This document shows positions 12,301 through 23,400 of a DNA stretch of 64,000 nt, one piece after another. Under the pieces are notes generated by a model. It was not told the origin of the DNA, ran no database searches, and was given only the letters and a program-made list of their open reading frames with translations. This DNA is from Chiua virens (taxonomy: Eukaryota > Basidiomycota > Agaricomycetes > Boletales > Boletaceae), in the NCBI GenBank assembly GCA_019787685.1, contig JAHNUO010000032.1, positions 124,001 through 188,000 of the forward strand, written 5' to 3'. Position numbers and translations under genes: made by a program. The first letter of the stretch is position 1. Every line of letters starts with the position of its first letter.

Positions 12301-13002
12301 GAAGAAGAAGAAGAAGAGAGCGAAGACTCTTCTGTCGATTCACGCCCATCACGCCCTCGTAGCCCTCTTCATTCTCATGCGCAGACAAAGATTGCACCTC
12401 CCCGGCTCAATCCAAAGAAACGATCTTCGGATGATCTAGACGGAGATGGGAGTGGACCAGGCATTGGTGGGGGTGGTGGCGCTGCATGTGGTGCGCGAGT
12501 AGGGTCGCCGCCAAAGAGGGTCAAAGTAGGGGTGCATACGTCTGGGAGTGAGGAGCGAGCGACGCGCGACGACGCGGTGAAATGCGCACCTGGCACGCCA
12601 ACTCGGACTCCTACGGGAACAGGAAAGGGATTGCTCGATGCCAGCCCCCCTTCGCGTCAACGCAAACGTTCCTCGGAAGAACTTGAGGTAAGCGGGGGGC
12701 AGAATTCACCATCCACGGGGGAGGATAAGCAGCAGAAGCGGTTACGTGTGGAGGGAACATCTCTCTCTGTATCGCCGTCAAAGAGCAGGAATGCCCCCCC
12801 GCACACGTATGGGAAGCACTCCCGATCCCCGCGCCCACGCTCTGCGTCGATTTCACTTGAAACGGGGTCTGCTTCTCCACCGTCGTCGGTGACAATCACG
12901 AGTGTGGACGTGGATATCGATGATGGTGGGATTGGGTCGCTCAAGGCGGGATTGGTGAGCGGCGGTGAGTTGGACGGGCTGTATGTCTTTGAAGAGACCT
13001 AG
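9376..13002 (+). CDS. Large acidic nuclear-type protein with F-box-like start and Cys pairs
   Basis: I do not recognise a named family. The first exon ends with WHQLPPELVR, which resembles the start of an F-box, and joins in phase across the 9501-9552 intron to a hydrophobic helix. Next come a tryptophan-rich region, then Cys-x-x-Cys pairs around SCFVCRI, FCGLCLRE, TCRSCRGEW and, after the 11868-11931 intron, HCRCTICERAM, so it may bind zinc. The C-terminal third has a run of about 60 mostly Glu/Asp residues (about 12190-12330), Ser/Pro-rich disordered sequence and a clear basic nuclear signal PPKRVKVG near 12510. Another GTATGT..AG pair at about 9718-9771 has a length that keeps the frame, so splicing there is uncertain. 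Role could be in ubiquitin ligase or chromatin work; neither is proven. Confidence 0.7.
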
Positions 13003-13402
13003 AGACTTGCGTCCTCACACTTACCCTGGACTATGAACACGCCCTTCACCCCACAGTCCTAACCCATGGGCAGAGGGGACTATGAACGAGCAAGAGGTGG
13101 ACGATGTTGTATGTACCCACGCAGCACACGTTACTACAAACGCGTCGACCGCAGGCCATTTTCACCCTCCCGTGTTCGATTTTATGTATTTTTTTTCTTT
13201 CCGCAGTCTCCTCTTGTGTATCGCGTGTTCCCGTTCGTTCGCTCGTATATCGACTGAAATTTGTAAAGTATACCAAGCACTCTTGTTTGTGTTGTTTTCA
13301 TCTTATTCGCTCGCATGTGTCACGTACAATAATGATCATCGCTGATAATTGAAATCAAACTGGGAGGCGTTCATTAATTTAAAGAGCCCCCCCAAAAAGG
13401 TC
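13003..13402. other. 3' flank of the acidic protein gene
   Basis: About 400 bases with T-rich stretches (13190-13210) and no supported gene. Likely 3' UTR of the upstream gene and the terminator of the tRNA gene on the other strand. Confidence 0.5.
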
Positions 13403-13474
13403 TGCCCGCTGGCTGGATTGAACAACCGACCTCATCATTACGAGTGACGCGCTCTACCACTGAGCTAAGCGGGC
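13403..13474 (-). tRNA. tRNA-Thr (anticodon CGT)
   Basis: The minus strand folds as a 72-nt cloverleaf. It has a perfect 7-bp acceptor stem (GCCCGCT with AGCGGGC), a D-arm GCTC/GAGC, an anticodon stem CGTCA/TGATG with loop CTCGTAA, and a T-arm with TTCAATC loop. Anticodon CGT reads ACG (Thr). There is no intron. A run of T residues follows the 3' end as a Pol III terminator. It is the mirror partner of the tRNA at 23401. Confidence 0.93.
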
Positions 13475-13867
13475 TTTGAGAGTGTTCTCGCTGATCCTCT
13501 CATCAGATCCATCATATCCAAAGAGGAGACAGGTACGATCGAGATCAAATCGAGATGGTGATCTTGACAAGAGAAGCATCCGGTGATAGGTGCCTGCAAT
13601 GAACATGAGCAGTGCTACTAGTATCGATGACATACATCACCAAACAGGATCAAGAGGGCTGCTGTCCGAGCAGGGGAGTAAACGAGAGGCAACGAGGGAA
13701 GCGGATGTTATGGATTATACCATCTCATGCGCTACTCACTGGCAATGCTCAGGCTGCGTTTCTGTCTTCGTGCATGAGAGTTATCCACGGTGGAAGGAGA
13801 GCCACTGGCAAATGTTCCTAAAACTGCCCAGGCCTAAATGCAATAGTGAGTGGCCGCGATAGTCACT

Positions 13868-14075
13868 TACAGTAATGTAACCTGGTACCCGTTCGTGATA
13901 TCTAAGCGCTGTCGAGCACGGTCAGAAGGTATGGGATGGAGAGCGCACCTGCCACAAATGTATCTTTCCATTCTGTTCTGCTGACACCATCATGATAGAA
14001 TCACCAGAAGAGAGAAGGAAACTACATCCATGGGATGAGTATGTTGCAGACATCCGATAGGGAGAACCCCAAAGC
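13868..14075 (-). pseudogene. Relic of a WD40-kinase gene (last WD40 blade joined to kinase segment)
   Basis: Read on the minus strand, 14075-13951 gives a decayed copy of the last WD40 blade of the gene at 14980-17723 (CLQHTHP then a broken stretch with a stop, then an ending like KIYLWQ). It continues directly at 13950-13868 into sequence that matches the kinase intron and exon at about 15820-15730 of the same gene (CCCATACCTTCT, CTCGACAG, then the degraded LLDIANG region). Everything between has been deleted. Stops and indels show that it is not coding. Confidence 0.75.
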
Positions 14076-14172
14076 GAACGGTTCCGTCAAAGGACGCGCT
14101 CGAGACTCCCGAGTTAACTTGAACGGCATGTCGTCATGTCATGTACTACATTATAATACATACCATGTCGAA

Positions 14173-14285
14173 TACTCAGTTAATCGAAAACGAAGCAAGC
14201 TCACTCTGATGTTTTCTCGGGAGCCCCAGTCAACAATGATTAGAATCGTACCGCTCGCGTGAAGCGCGAGACAGTTGTGCATTAG
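14173..14285. repeat. Diverged repeat shared with 20085-20110 and 22665-22720
   Basis: The stretch AAGC..CTCACTCTGATGTTTTCTC..GGAGCCCC near 14190-14230 recurs in diverged form at 22675-22712. The following CCGCTCGCGTGA at about 14250 recurs at 20092-20103. Nearby 14395-14510 resembles 20247-20320 and 22975-23020. These are old duplicated segments. Confidence 0.6.
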
Positions 14286-14571
14286 GTATTAGGAGTCAGC
14301 AGCGGGACTTGTTGACACAGTAACTATTCGAATTTCGCTTGAGAGTCAGATCGATCGACCGCTTACTAGTAATCGATTTATCTATTGACCATGGACCACA
14401 AATCCTCTAAAACCGGCTCATCATTATGCCTCCGCACACGTCGTTGACTCAGGGAACTGGTCACCACTGTATCACACTATGTGATTCATTATCAGTTTAC
14501 TGGTCCGGGACTCTAACGGTCTAAGTCGGGGTGAGCATCGAGACTGCCGCCGGCCTCGTAGCACTCAACAT

Positions 14572-14612
14572 CCACGCTTAGTTCAGTGGCAGAACGCGCC
14601 ACTACATGCGCC
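14572..14612 (+). pseudogene. 5' half-relic of a tRNA-Thr gene
   Basis: The D-arm region CTTAGTTCAGTGGCAGAACGC followed by GCCACT matches the same part of the tRNA at 23401 with a few changes. The anticodon loop, T-arm and acceptor pairing are missing, so this is a truncated copy and not a gene. Confidence 0.65.
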
Positions 14613-14979
14613 TCCTTTTTGAAGGACGCTCTCCATTAGCAGCATCTACTGGACTAGTCACACCAGGTACATCATCATGCGTGTAATCTAGTGACTCCAA
14701 ATTTACCACGGAAACTGCTTACCACCAATCATTGAGCACGCCGTAACAAAACAAAGCTGGTTTGTTTACCTTTTGACGGAGTGAGCGAATGAGCGAATTG
14801 TGGAATGTCCGAGTTAAGATGCGATGAACTACGGGAAACAGGAGAATGAGACAGATTCCACTTTACGCTCAGTTTTACGATTAGTGAGCAGCACATATGG
14901 CACTGACTTTTCGGAGATAGCATGGTATAGTCTTGGAGATGAATAAGAGTCAGGGCATGAGCATGGTTCGAGTGCACGA

Positions 14980-17723
14980 TCAGACACTGCGAATGTACCT
15001 TTTATGGGTTTTCCTGTCGAAATTATTCGCGCCTTCAGTAGTAACCTCGGATAATGAGTCATCAGCTTGAGAATCGTCGCGTGATGGCCAGGACATCATT
15101 GACTGATGCAGGGGCGAAGACGGTGGGCAAATTTCTAGGAATCGTTCGATATGTAATACGATAGCTTCTGTGGAGGGTCGTTCCTCTATTGATGTGCAGC
15201 AATGCTGGATCAATTCCCAGTGCGAGTCGTCGATTCGTCGAGACTCTGGTCGGCCCGGCTTTTGACCCGTCGCCAACCGTAAGACCACAGCTGCGTCTTC
15301 CTGGACTTCCGACCATGCTTGTTTGCCAGACAATACCTACATGAATGTCACTGTGGGTACAATTTCCATGCTCAAGGAACTTACCTGGATGGTAAGACAA
15401 CCAAAAGAGTAGATATCAGTTTTGGTAGTCCGGTGGAATGTGCCTTCAGAGTTAATTTGCTCTGGTGCAATCCAGCGCAAGGCGCCTGGTCGTGCAGTGG
15501 ACCTCTGGAGATACGATAACGCTTCTGGAATATTCCCTATCAAGGAAGCGTATCCGAAATCGGTCAACCGCGCAGTGAAATCCGCATCGAGAAGCACATT
15601 ATTCTGCTTGTGAATCAGAAAAGGTCGCACCAGGGATCATTATTGCTTGACGTACAGAGTTCAGGTCACCGTGAACGATCGGAGCAATATGCACTATCAT
15701 GGATCATCAACATCTAGCTCGTCTTGGTGATAATGTGTGATAGTCACTCACGGTACTGTAAACCATTCGCAATATCCAACAGCTGTCGAGTACAGTTAGA
15801 AGGTATGGGAAGGGTTGATATTCGGCGAATGACGCACGAGCTGAAGCCTATGGTGAATCCCGAGATTATTGTCATACTTTGTTAAGAGCTTATGCAAAGA
15901 TTCATTAGGCATCCACAACGAGACCAATGACATCGAGCCCTGCATTCCAAACCCATATGCAATTCCGAGAAAGGGAACAACATTTTGGTGATCCAACCTC
16001 TTCCAGATACCGAGTTCTCCGACGGAGCATCTGTGGGTTCATTTATGTGGGTGATAATTACGAAGTATCAGAGAGGTGGTACCTTGAGAGAACGTTTTCT
16101 TTCAGCTTCATTCGCTGCAGTGCTGAATCGGAATGCCTTAACTGCAACCTGAGAAAACATCAGTGGCAGGTATTTGGCGCAAAATATTTCTCACGTGCGA
16201 ACCTGCTTAGGCGATCCGTCATGGCACCAACATCTATAGACGTCACCAAAACCTCCTGCCAGCAATATAATGGTCATCGCCTTTGACGATATAGGAAGTG
16301 AGATCTTCTGGAGGTGGACAATCGGTACTACGTGTAAAAAGTAAGTGTCTGGTGACTGTGCTATAGGCAACGAAGATGACATACTTGAAATTAGATCTTT
16401 GAGATTCTGGAAATTGTTCGGCTTGTGATGGATGGTGTGGATTGGACGGTGGTATGGGGGAGTCAAATATCCGTTGGCGCTCCTTCAGCCTGAGTAAGAC
16501 ATCCGGAAGGATTGGTAGAAAATCCAGCTGATCGGATATGGTCGGAGTTGAACTCTTCAAGGGTATGCTTTCCCTGACCTGCATCTCGTAAAGGAGGAGT
16601 GAGTGGTATATGGGGATCAGAGGTTGAAGCGATGTCTACGGGAAGCAGCTTCAAAAAGCGTGAGCAAAGAATGGGAGGAGATCACGAGGGACACAACCTG
16701 AGGAACAGAGGGATCGAAAGCTAGTTCGAGGTCGGGTTGTGTGCCTGTGCAGGGTGGCGGGATGAGAGGAGTTTCCATGCGACGTGGTGCCTATGCACAC
16801 TCAGCACAAGTTTGAAGAACATTTGAGGAGCCTACCTGCCATAAATATATCTTTCCGTTCCGTCCTGCTGACGCCACGGACTCGCCAGAAGGCGAGAAAG
16901 CAACCTTATTCACGGGATGAGTATGTTGTAGACATGGCCCGATGGGATCACTGGTAGTCGCATTCCAAAAGCGAATAGTTTTGTCGGAGGAAGCGCTCAA
17001 CAGCGTAGATCCATCTGGGGAAAGGGAGAGGGACTTGATGCTGTGAGTGTGACCTGTCCATGCACCACCAATTTGTTCTCCGGTGGCTGAATTCCAACAG
17101 CGAATTGTGTTGTCGGATGAACCGGAGAATATCCTGGTGCCACCATGGGACCACGATAGACATAAAATCCCATTTTGATGACCTTGTAGTGGACCGAGAA
17201 TGCGTATACCCGTCGTGACGTCATACACAGAGATGTCCAATCTACCACAAGCAAGTTTGTTGCCATCGGGAGAGAAGCAGAGCGAGACGGCAATGACGTC
17301 AATGGTGTTGATTGGGGTCCCCTCCGGAGTATAAATTCCCACGGTATTCCCACCAACTGCCACGCATCGGTCATCTGGAGAAACGGCAAGTATGGTATGC
17401 CGCCCATGAGTCCATTCATAGATGAGTTTGTGCGAGTCCACGTCCCATACTTTGATGGCCCCACCCCAGCCAGCGCTGATGATCTTCGTGCCATCCTTCG
17501 TCACTGCAACGTCCCAAACTGCACTGTCGTGCACCAGCGAAGTCCCTTCCTGATCCCCATTGCCCACATTCCAGATCCTCACAGTTCTGTCAAGAGAACC
17601 GGTGACGACACGTCTTCCATCGTCAAAATACGCGAGGGCCAGGATAGCTTCCTCATGAGCCAACACCACCAGACTTGGGGACAGGCCATGATTGTCAGAA
17701 TAGTATGGCGTGATATTTGACAT
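14980..17723 (-). CDS. WD40-repeat protein kinase, with two apparent frameshifts
   Basis: Exon 1 (17723-16836) encodes about 295 residues of WD40 repeats, with GSLDRTVRIW, DGTKIISAGW, GSSDNTIRCW, SASSDKTIRFW and GRNGKIYLW, a probable seven-blade propeller. Splicing in phase continues to a linker (METPLIPPP..., DFLPILPDVLLRLKER) and then to a tyrosine-kinase-like domain: Gly-loop region GGFGDVYR, VAVKAF lysine, catalytic HGDLNSQNN, TDFGYAS, a PGALRWIAPEQ activation segment and DIYSFG. The stop is at 14980. Two places need one base removed to keep the frame. One is inside the Gly-loop near 16256-16262, where the upstream frame runs into TGA. The other is near 16018-16024, before ELGIWKRLDHQNVVPFLG. 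The gene is therefore either a recent pseudogene or holds assembly errors or unusual splicing. The relic at 13868-14075 shows the same domain order. Substrate unknown. Confidence 0.7.
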
Positions 17724-18921
17724 GATTGATGTTCCAGCGGCCAGAGGTTGATCGAGGCTATGAGCTACTCATCCGAGGTGTGTGGTGAATGGATGAACAC
17801 ACTTTTAAGCTACGCAGCCTAAGTAACGTTACGCAGGCCATGCGCCCACCCCAGGGTCGTTCTGCCTCACCCTTGTCAGTTTTGATTTGAGTCTTTGTAG
17901 TAAACCGTTGGCCCTCACCATTACGTCAGCCAAACAGGTCCACGATGTTACAACCCTTGATACACAACTCGGCTAGGGCCAAAGCTGTGTTGATTGCATC
18001 CAGAAAGTATGCAGTTGTTTCTAAACGGACTTGTAATACTGGGTCCCTTGGGCCTTAACTGACTTTCGGAGATATCAAACTTCCATTTCTACCCAACCAG
18101 CCATCCTGTATATCCCATATCCCTTCTTTGACACATGCTGTGTGCTTGGCCACATGAGCACAAAATACAATACTTCGGTCATTGGTATGGGTGCAATGTT
18201 GACACTGGCATTAGAGAGCCTGAGGCTTTGACGCCACAGTATCCTGGAATCCTTATCTGTTCAAAGCGTCACAGGCAGGATGCTCTCTCATCTAATCTAG
18301 GGACTCAAGACGTTATGAAGTTAGATTCAGAGGACGTTGCACACTTCAGGCCTTCGGGTTGTCAATGGTACGGCCGACTCCCACATAAGGAATAGGGGGT
18401 AAAAGCGATATTCCCTTCTAATGTATACCTTTTCACATTTCCCGACTTGGGATGCGGGAGTTCCATCCTATAAGAAATACTCTCTCATATCGCATATCCG
18501 ATAACATTTTCTCGTATGGACAACCGATTCAACATCCGAAATATAACTAAATTAGCCTCATACTACTCTACATATCGTCGTCGTTACATAAATACTGCTC
18601 GAAAAATTTGACTGTTTTGTCTCAGTAGGCCGATCTCCCGAGAACACATACTCTCTCATAACATATACTCTGGGGCATGTCCCGAGAGGTATCGGTTATG
18701 TGGGAGTCGACTGGAGTGAGAAGTGAAGGAGATCAAAAAAGAGAAGAGAAGAATGATGTCAGTAATGGTACAGGGTTGAATAGGCGTAATAATTCACCTC
18801 AGGCTCGGAGACTGATTTCCGTTGTAGGTAACAATAGGTCTCTTAGACCGGCCTCGTTGGGGGGAAGGGGGGGGGGCCTCTCGGACTCTGGACCCAAATT
18901 CTACCTGGGCTCCCTGAGCTT

Positions 18922-18962
18922 GGGCCTCGGAAGAGGCTCGCAGGGTGCCTCTTCTGAGGCCC
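18922..18962. repeat. Imperfect inverted repeat / hairpin
   Basis: Arms of 16 nt (18922-18937 and 18947-18962) pair with one mismatch around a 9-nt loop. The arms read GGGCCTCGGAAGAGGC and GCCTCTTCTGAGGCCC. It could be a remnant of a small inverted-repeat element. Function is not evident. Confidence 0.7.
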
Positions 18963-19962
18963 ACTTGTACCACCCGTTCACGCCTCCCTCACGCCTCCCT
19001 GCCCTCAAGGCCTCATCGACATCTCCCGATGTGCCCGGATCACATTACGATGCGCATGGATGGCTGTCCCGACATGCCAGCATAGCTGTCAGGGATCCTT
19101 CTATTCGTCTTCCTTCCGACTCCTTCCGATTGGAATCTACTCGAACAGGAAACTTCGATGATCTCACAAACAGAGCATGCTAGTCTCTCAGCCCCATTTG
19201 TTTTGGGGTGGAGTCCGAGTCGCTTTGAAGTCGGGACAGCCAATTGCGATCTCTCGAGCTAAGGTGATTAAAATGTATAGGATCAAACTAGAGCGACTCA
19301 AAAGGAGCGGCGGAGAGCGGCGGGACGGTTTTCAGAAGTAGAATAGACCCTTGGACTCGGAGGTCAGAAACTTACATGCGTCGACAGGTTCTCGTTTGCT
19401 TAGAACGGTCACACTATGCGCTCCGCCCCCGGAACAATCATGTATCTCTCGCAGGCTCGCCCCGCCCAAAATACATGGTATTGCGCACAGCCTGAGGTTA
19501 GAACCTTTTTCAACACGCTGTCCATATGTCACACAACCACCACTTTATCTGAGATCTCTTGCTAATAGTGACGTTTAGTACACTACATCGTGACCTGTTG
19601 CTTCACCATGTTTGTCAAGACCTTCGTGAGCCTTTGAATTCTAATCATTTGATATCTGGGCCGATCGGATCATACACCTGTAAATTAGTTTCGTTCATCG
19701 AATGTTTCAGTACCTCTTAGCAGAGTTCACGTGAACTGATATAATAGTCGTGTCCTTGCAGGCACCAAATGCAAATGTACTTCCTTAGGAGGTTCGAGCG
19801 TAGAGCAGGATGGGCGCCAATTTGGGAAGGCCGTTGTATTGCCCTCAAACTGCGAGCTCATAGGCTGTATAACATAAAACTATGTTCATTCGTCCCCTCC
19901 AGTCTTTTCACCACGCACCTCGGATGAATAGCACAACATTCCGACAACCGAGGTCTGTCGGC

Positions 19963-20085
19963 AAATATTAGGCTGGTAAACTTGGTACATGAGGAGGCTA
20001 TTTTGGCGCTCGTGTACTTTGGTGCTGGAAAGCATGCCATCATCGGTTCTATTGACGGAACCGTGACAGAGTTGAAGTTCAATCA
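19963..20085 (+). pseudogene. WD40 blade relic
   Basis: Plus-strand translation reads HEEAILALVYFGAG then IIGSIDGTVTELKF. It matches the first blade of the kinase-linked WD40 gene (HEEAILALAYFDDG, VTGSLDRTVRIW). No further blades follow in frame, and the flanks are non-coding, so it is a fragment. Confidence 0.7.
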
Positions 20086-22153
20086 AAGCATGCCGCTCGC
20101 GTGAGGCGGCGCAAGATCGTGCTCCCTTGACAATGGATCATCAATGGATCAAGCTCAAGCTCAAGACTGGAAGTTGGCACTTTCGCGCAAAGAAGCCATT
20201 ATTTTCCCACGAGATCATTGAGCGTCTGATTCGTTGGATCCTACACCACAAATTTCCAAACCATCTCATTGTTATGCAGCTCCGCGAACGCCGTTGATTC
20301 AGGGGCTAGTCACGACTCACCACTGAATGGACTGTGTCTATCGAAAAGGGTTTATGTAGATGAGGCAATCCCGGAAGGACTTCAGATCATCGTGCTGGAT
20401 GAGTCACTGGGCACGTAATACAACAAAGCACCGGCCCGATAAGAGGTAAGAGCGTTCACTTTTCCAGTGCATGTCCGTCGTGATAATCGATGTCAATCGA
20501 GCCACGATAAAAGATCGTGACCACTGTCAGTTTTGTTGAAGTTCGGAACGGATATTCCGATGAGAATTTTTCAAGACCACGGCGATTGTCACTCTGCCCA
20601 AGGATGCCTTCTGTGGTTCGAAGGTGACTCGATGGCATGCAGTGACATTCGTTCCTAGCCACAAGAGTCCTGTTCCGAGTCTTGGCAGCGACGAATTCCT
20701 GCGATGGACGCGGCAGTGATGGTACCCATACTCTCATCACAGTTTTGCCATCATCTTTGTTATTGACTCCCACCACTAAACGGAAGGTCGGAGGCAGGAT
20801 ATGACTTCCGATCAACCACATTAGTGATTCATGTATTTTCGACTTTTTTTCGGGTCGAGGATAGTCACTTGAACCGTTGAACGGTAATCCCCGTAACTGG
20901 CCGTGACTAATCTTTCACACCGAGGGATCTAGGCCTTAGGTCCAGAGCAATGTGTCAAACTTTGAATATCTGCCAGTGTCACCCACACCGAATCTCTTTC
21001 CACACCCCTCATCCTCGTGTAGGGGGAACTAGAAATGCGGTAACCTCAGCAGCCACCAAGGTAGTGACGAGACCAAAGGGGCACGTAGCACCGTCTCTCA
21101 CTGGCAGGCTGGCAGAGCTCGACTTTATCCGGTGAAAGATCGATCTGTGTTTACGAGCTCCCACGACGTTTACCAGTAAGTGCCTTGTCTGAGATAATGC
21201 AGGATGGTGATCGAAGTTTTCAGACCACTCACGCAGCAGAACTCACGCAACGGAGATAAACGTGAGCAGGACTGTCGTCTTCCCGGGTCTTCCGACCCAC
21301 GTTCGCTCACTGGCCCGTGTAAGTAATGGTATGTGCCTTGGTGCCTCAAGGTAACCGAACTAGTGACCATGAATTTAGTAGGTGAGCAGCTTTGTAATTA
21401 GTAGCGGGTTCATTCGACACCCATCACACCCTCCCTGACTACTCTCTGCCTGACAGTCCGTGCGGCCAGATTGAGGATCGATGTTTTGGTGGCGTCGTTC
21501 AGCTATCCCGGAAAGGGCAAGAAAGGAACGGTACAAAATTGGTGCTCGCAGTTTGCTTATCAGTTTTCGTGAAGGGATCCAAATTCTCATCTCATCGGTC
21601 CAACAAATGCCGACCGACCGTTCTCGACCTCAGTCTCAGGTGATTCGTCAAATGTACAACGTGTTGCCGTGAGTATTTCCTCACGACGATTGACACATCG
21701 GCCCCCAGTGTAAGCCAGAAGAGAAGATATTCCATTCGTTATCGATTACGTGGTTGCCAGGATGGGCTACGAATGTTGGTACTTTGACAATTGCGCCGAG
21801 TTCCTCGCTGGCTTACTAATAGAGCCAACGGGCCCCTGTTCCCCGCAGGGAAGAAGGCAACATGACAAGTCACTGCAGTGCGTGGGACCTCTGGGATAGT
21901 ATAAAAGAACGATGGATGTGTCTTCACTCTCCCAGAAATTATCTCATTGCCTCCAGTGAGTTTCGCTCTCTCCTCTCATGGGATACGATCCACTCTCGCC
22001 CTAGTTCTGGATATCAAAGAGACTCATCCTTACATCCAGTCTTGGTTTGCCCTCATCGTCAACCGTAACATTTCTAACTCAAGCCTACACAAAATCCAGG
22101 CACGTGTCGTGCTACTCAACCGTGCGCAGCGCTGATGACAGTCGATACAGAAA

Positions 22154-22369
22154 ATGGGTACCGTTTACGTCCGGAATGATTCCGCAAACGTCATTCACGT
22201 CCGTGTCACCGTCACCACCACTGGAAATGTCGGGTTCTACGACATCAATCCTGGACAGACCGAAAATTGGTCTAGGGACGATTGGCAGGTTGCATTCGTT
22301 CTCAGGGACGACAACGACAAGACCGAGTCATTTGTCGTCAAACCTGGCCAGACTTATACCGTCAACTAA
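22154..22369 (+). CDS. Small 71-residue beta-rich protein of unknown function
   Basis: Single-exon gene encoding MGTVYVRNDSANVIHVRV at the start, then a glycine/aromatic segment, NPGQTENWSR, DDWQVAF and a C-terminal VKPGQTYTVN. Alternating hydrophobic and polar residues suggest a compact beta-sandwich. There is no signal peptide and there are no cysteines. I recall similar short proteins in Agaricomycetes, with no assigned role. The codon pattern and clean frame contrast with the decayed DNA on both sides, which argues that it is under selection. The ATG at 22154 is the only sensible start. Confidence 0.7.
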   Translation: MGTVYVRNDSANVIHVRVTVTTTGNVGFYDINPGQTENWSRDDWQVAFVLRDDNDKTESFVVKPGQTYTVN

Positions 22370-23400
22370 GGAAAGGATGAACCTGTGAGAATGTGATTCA
22401 AGTTGTTGTATGTTAGCTGGTGTATGAACCTGAAGTTGTCGTTGTGTCATTGGTTTGGTCACGGTCCGTCAGAATTGATGGAGGCTGGATGAGTTCACGA
22501 GTGGCTACATGAGGTAGACAACATGCTGCATTTCTTGCCTTTGTCTCCATCAAATGTCCTGGGCTTCGGCATCTTCAAGATTATCCGCAATCACGCTTCA
22601 GATTCAGAACAACGGTTGTTTTGATCGGAGCTTGTCCGAGTCGCTGCATTACCACGAGGATGCAATTAATCGAAGATGAAGCAAGTCCACTGTGATGTTT
22701 TCTCAGGAGCCCCATCAAGAAAGGTATGGGACGCAAGACATTGTGCACCCTCGGGCTTGACAAAGAATTATCAGGACTTGTTGGACCTTGGCACCGTATT
22801 AGGCTCAAAATGGCACGCGTCCACGGTCATTATTACCCTCGTGCATCGCCTCAGCCAGCGACTTACATCGCAGCCTCTGGTACCTCCGAGTCGGTGTCTC
22901 AGGCTTTCTGGTTACGCATAAATATCTCGGATCTCCCAATGCGAGGAGGACCTCGTGGTTCCCAATTCCTTGTGCCACTAACTGGTCACCATGTATCACA
23001 ACATAATTATAAAGTTTAGTGCGCCGAATAGTATAGGCAGCGCTCACATTATTGCTGGAGCCACGATCTGCGTCGAGTGCGACAATCTTGCGCCTTCTTT
23101 GCATCGGTACGACACTGCAATAGAATGCAGTGCGAAGAAAAAAGGTCCATGAATGTGAGGTAGCGGAGGGCTTTGAAGTGGCTTAGCGACGGCACTTGTC
23201 TCGACGGGCGATTCCTGCAAGGAGATGACAGTCACCGGAAGGCACAGAACGGACACAAAGATGGACTTGCATGGGTACTGCCTCGAGGGTCTGCAGACGG
23301 GTCGAAATATCGGTGATGAGTGCTGCACGGAATGGAGGAAGAGGTCTTGAGAGCATGCCGGCATTCTCGTCGAGACTATTCGTCTCGCACCACTCGACAT
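22370..23400. other. Non-coding region with diverged repeats
   Basis: No supported gene. The stretch 22665-22720 and 22975-23020 match the repeats near 14.2-14.5 kb in diverged form. Confidence 0.5.

Larger units (their letters stand above)
17724..22153. other. Gene-poor decayed region
   Basis: About 4.4 kb upstream of the kinase gene with no intact gene that I can support. It contains a near-perfect hairpin at 18922-18962, a poly-G tract near 18858-18877, a WD40 relic at 19963-20085 and diverged repeats at 20085-20320. Other open frames (for example 20456-20821 on the minus strand) show no family likeness and no spliced neighbours. Confidence 0.5.

Noticed and set aside
11921..12439. Lys/Arg-rich plus-strand frame in the acidic tract
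   Set aside because: It is the shifted frame of the Glu/Asp-coding GAGGAA repeats; the acidic frame continues the upstream exon in phase.
20456..20821. A 121-codon minus-strand frame upstream of the relic zone
   Set aside because: No recognisable motif, no spliced neighbours, and it lies in decayed DNA.
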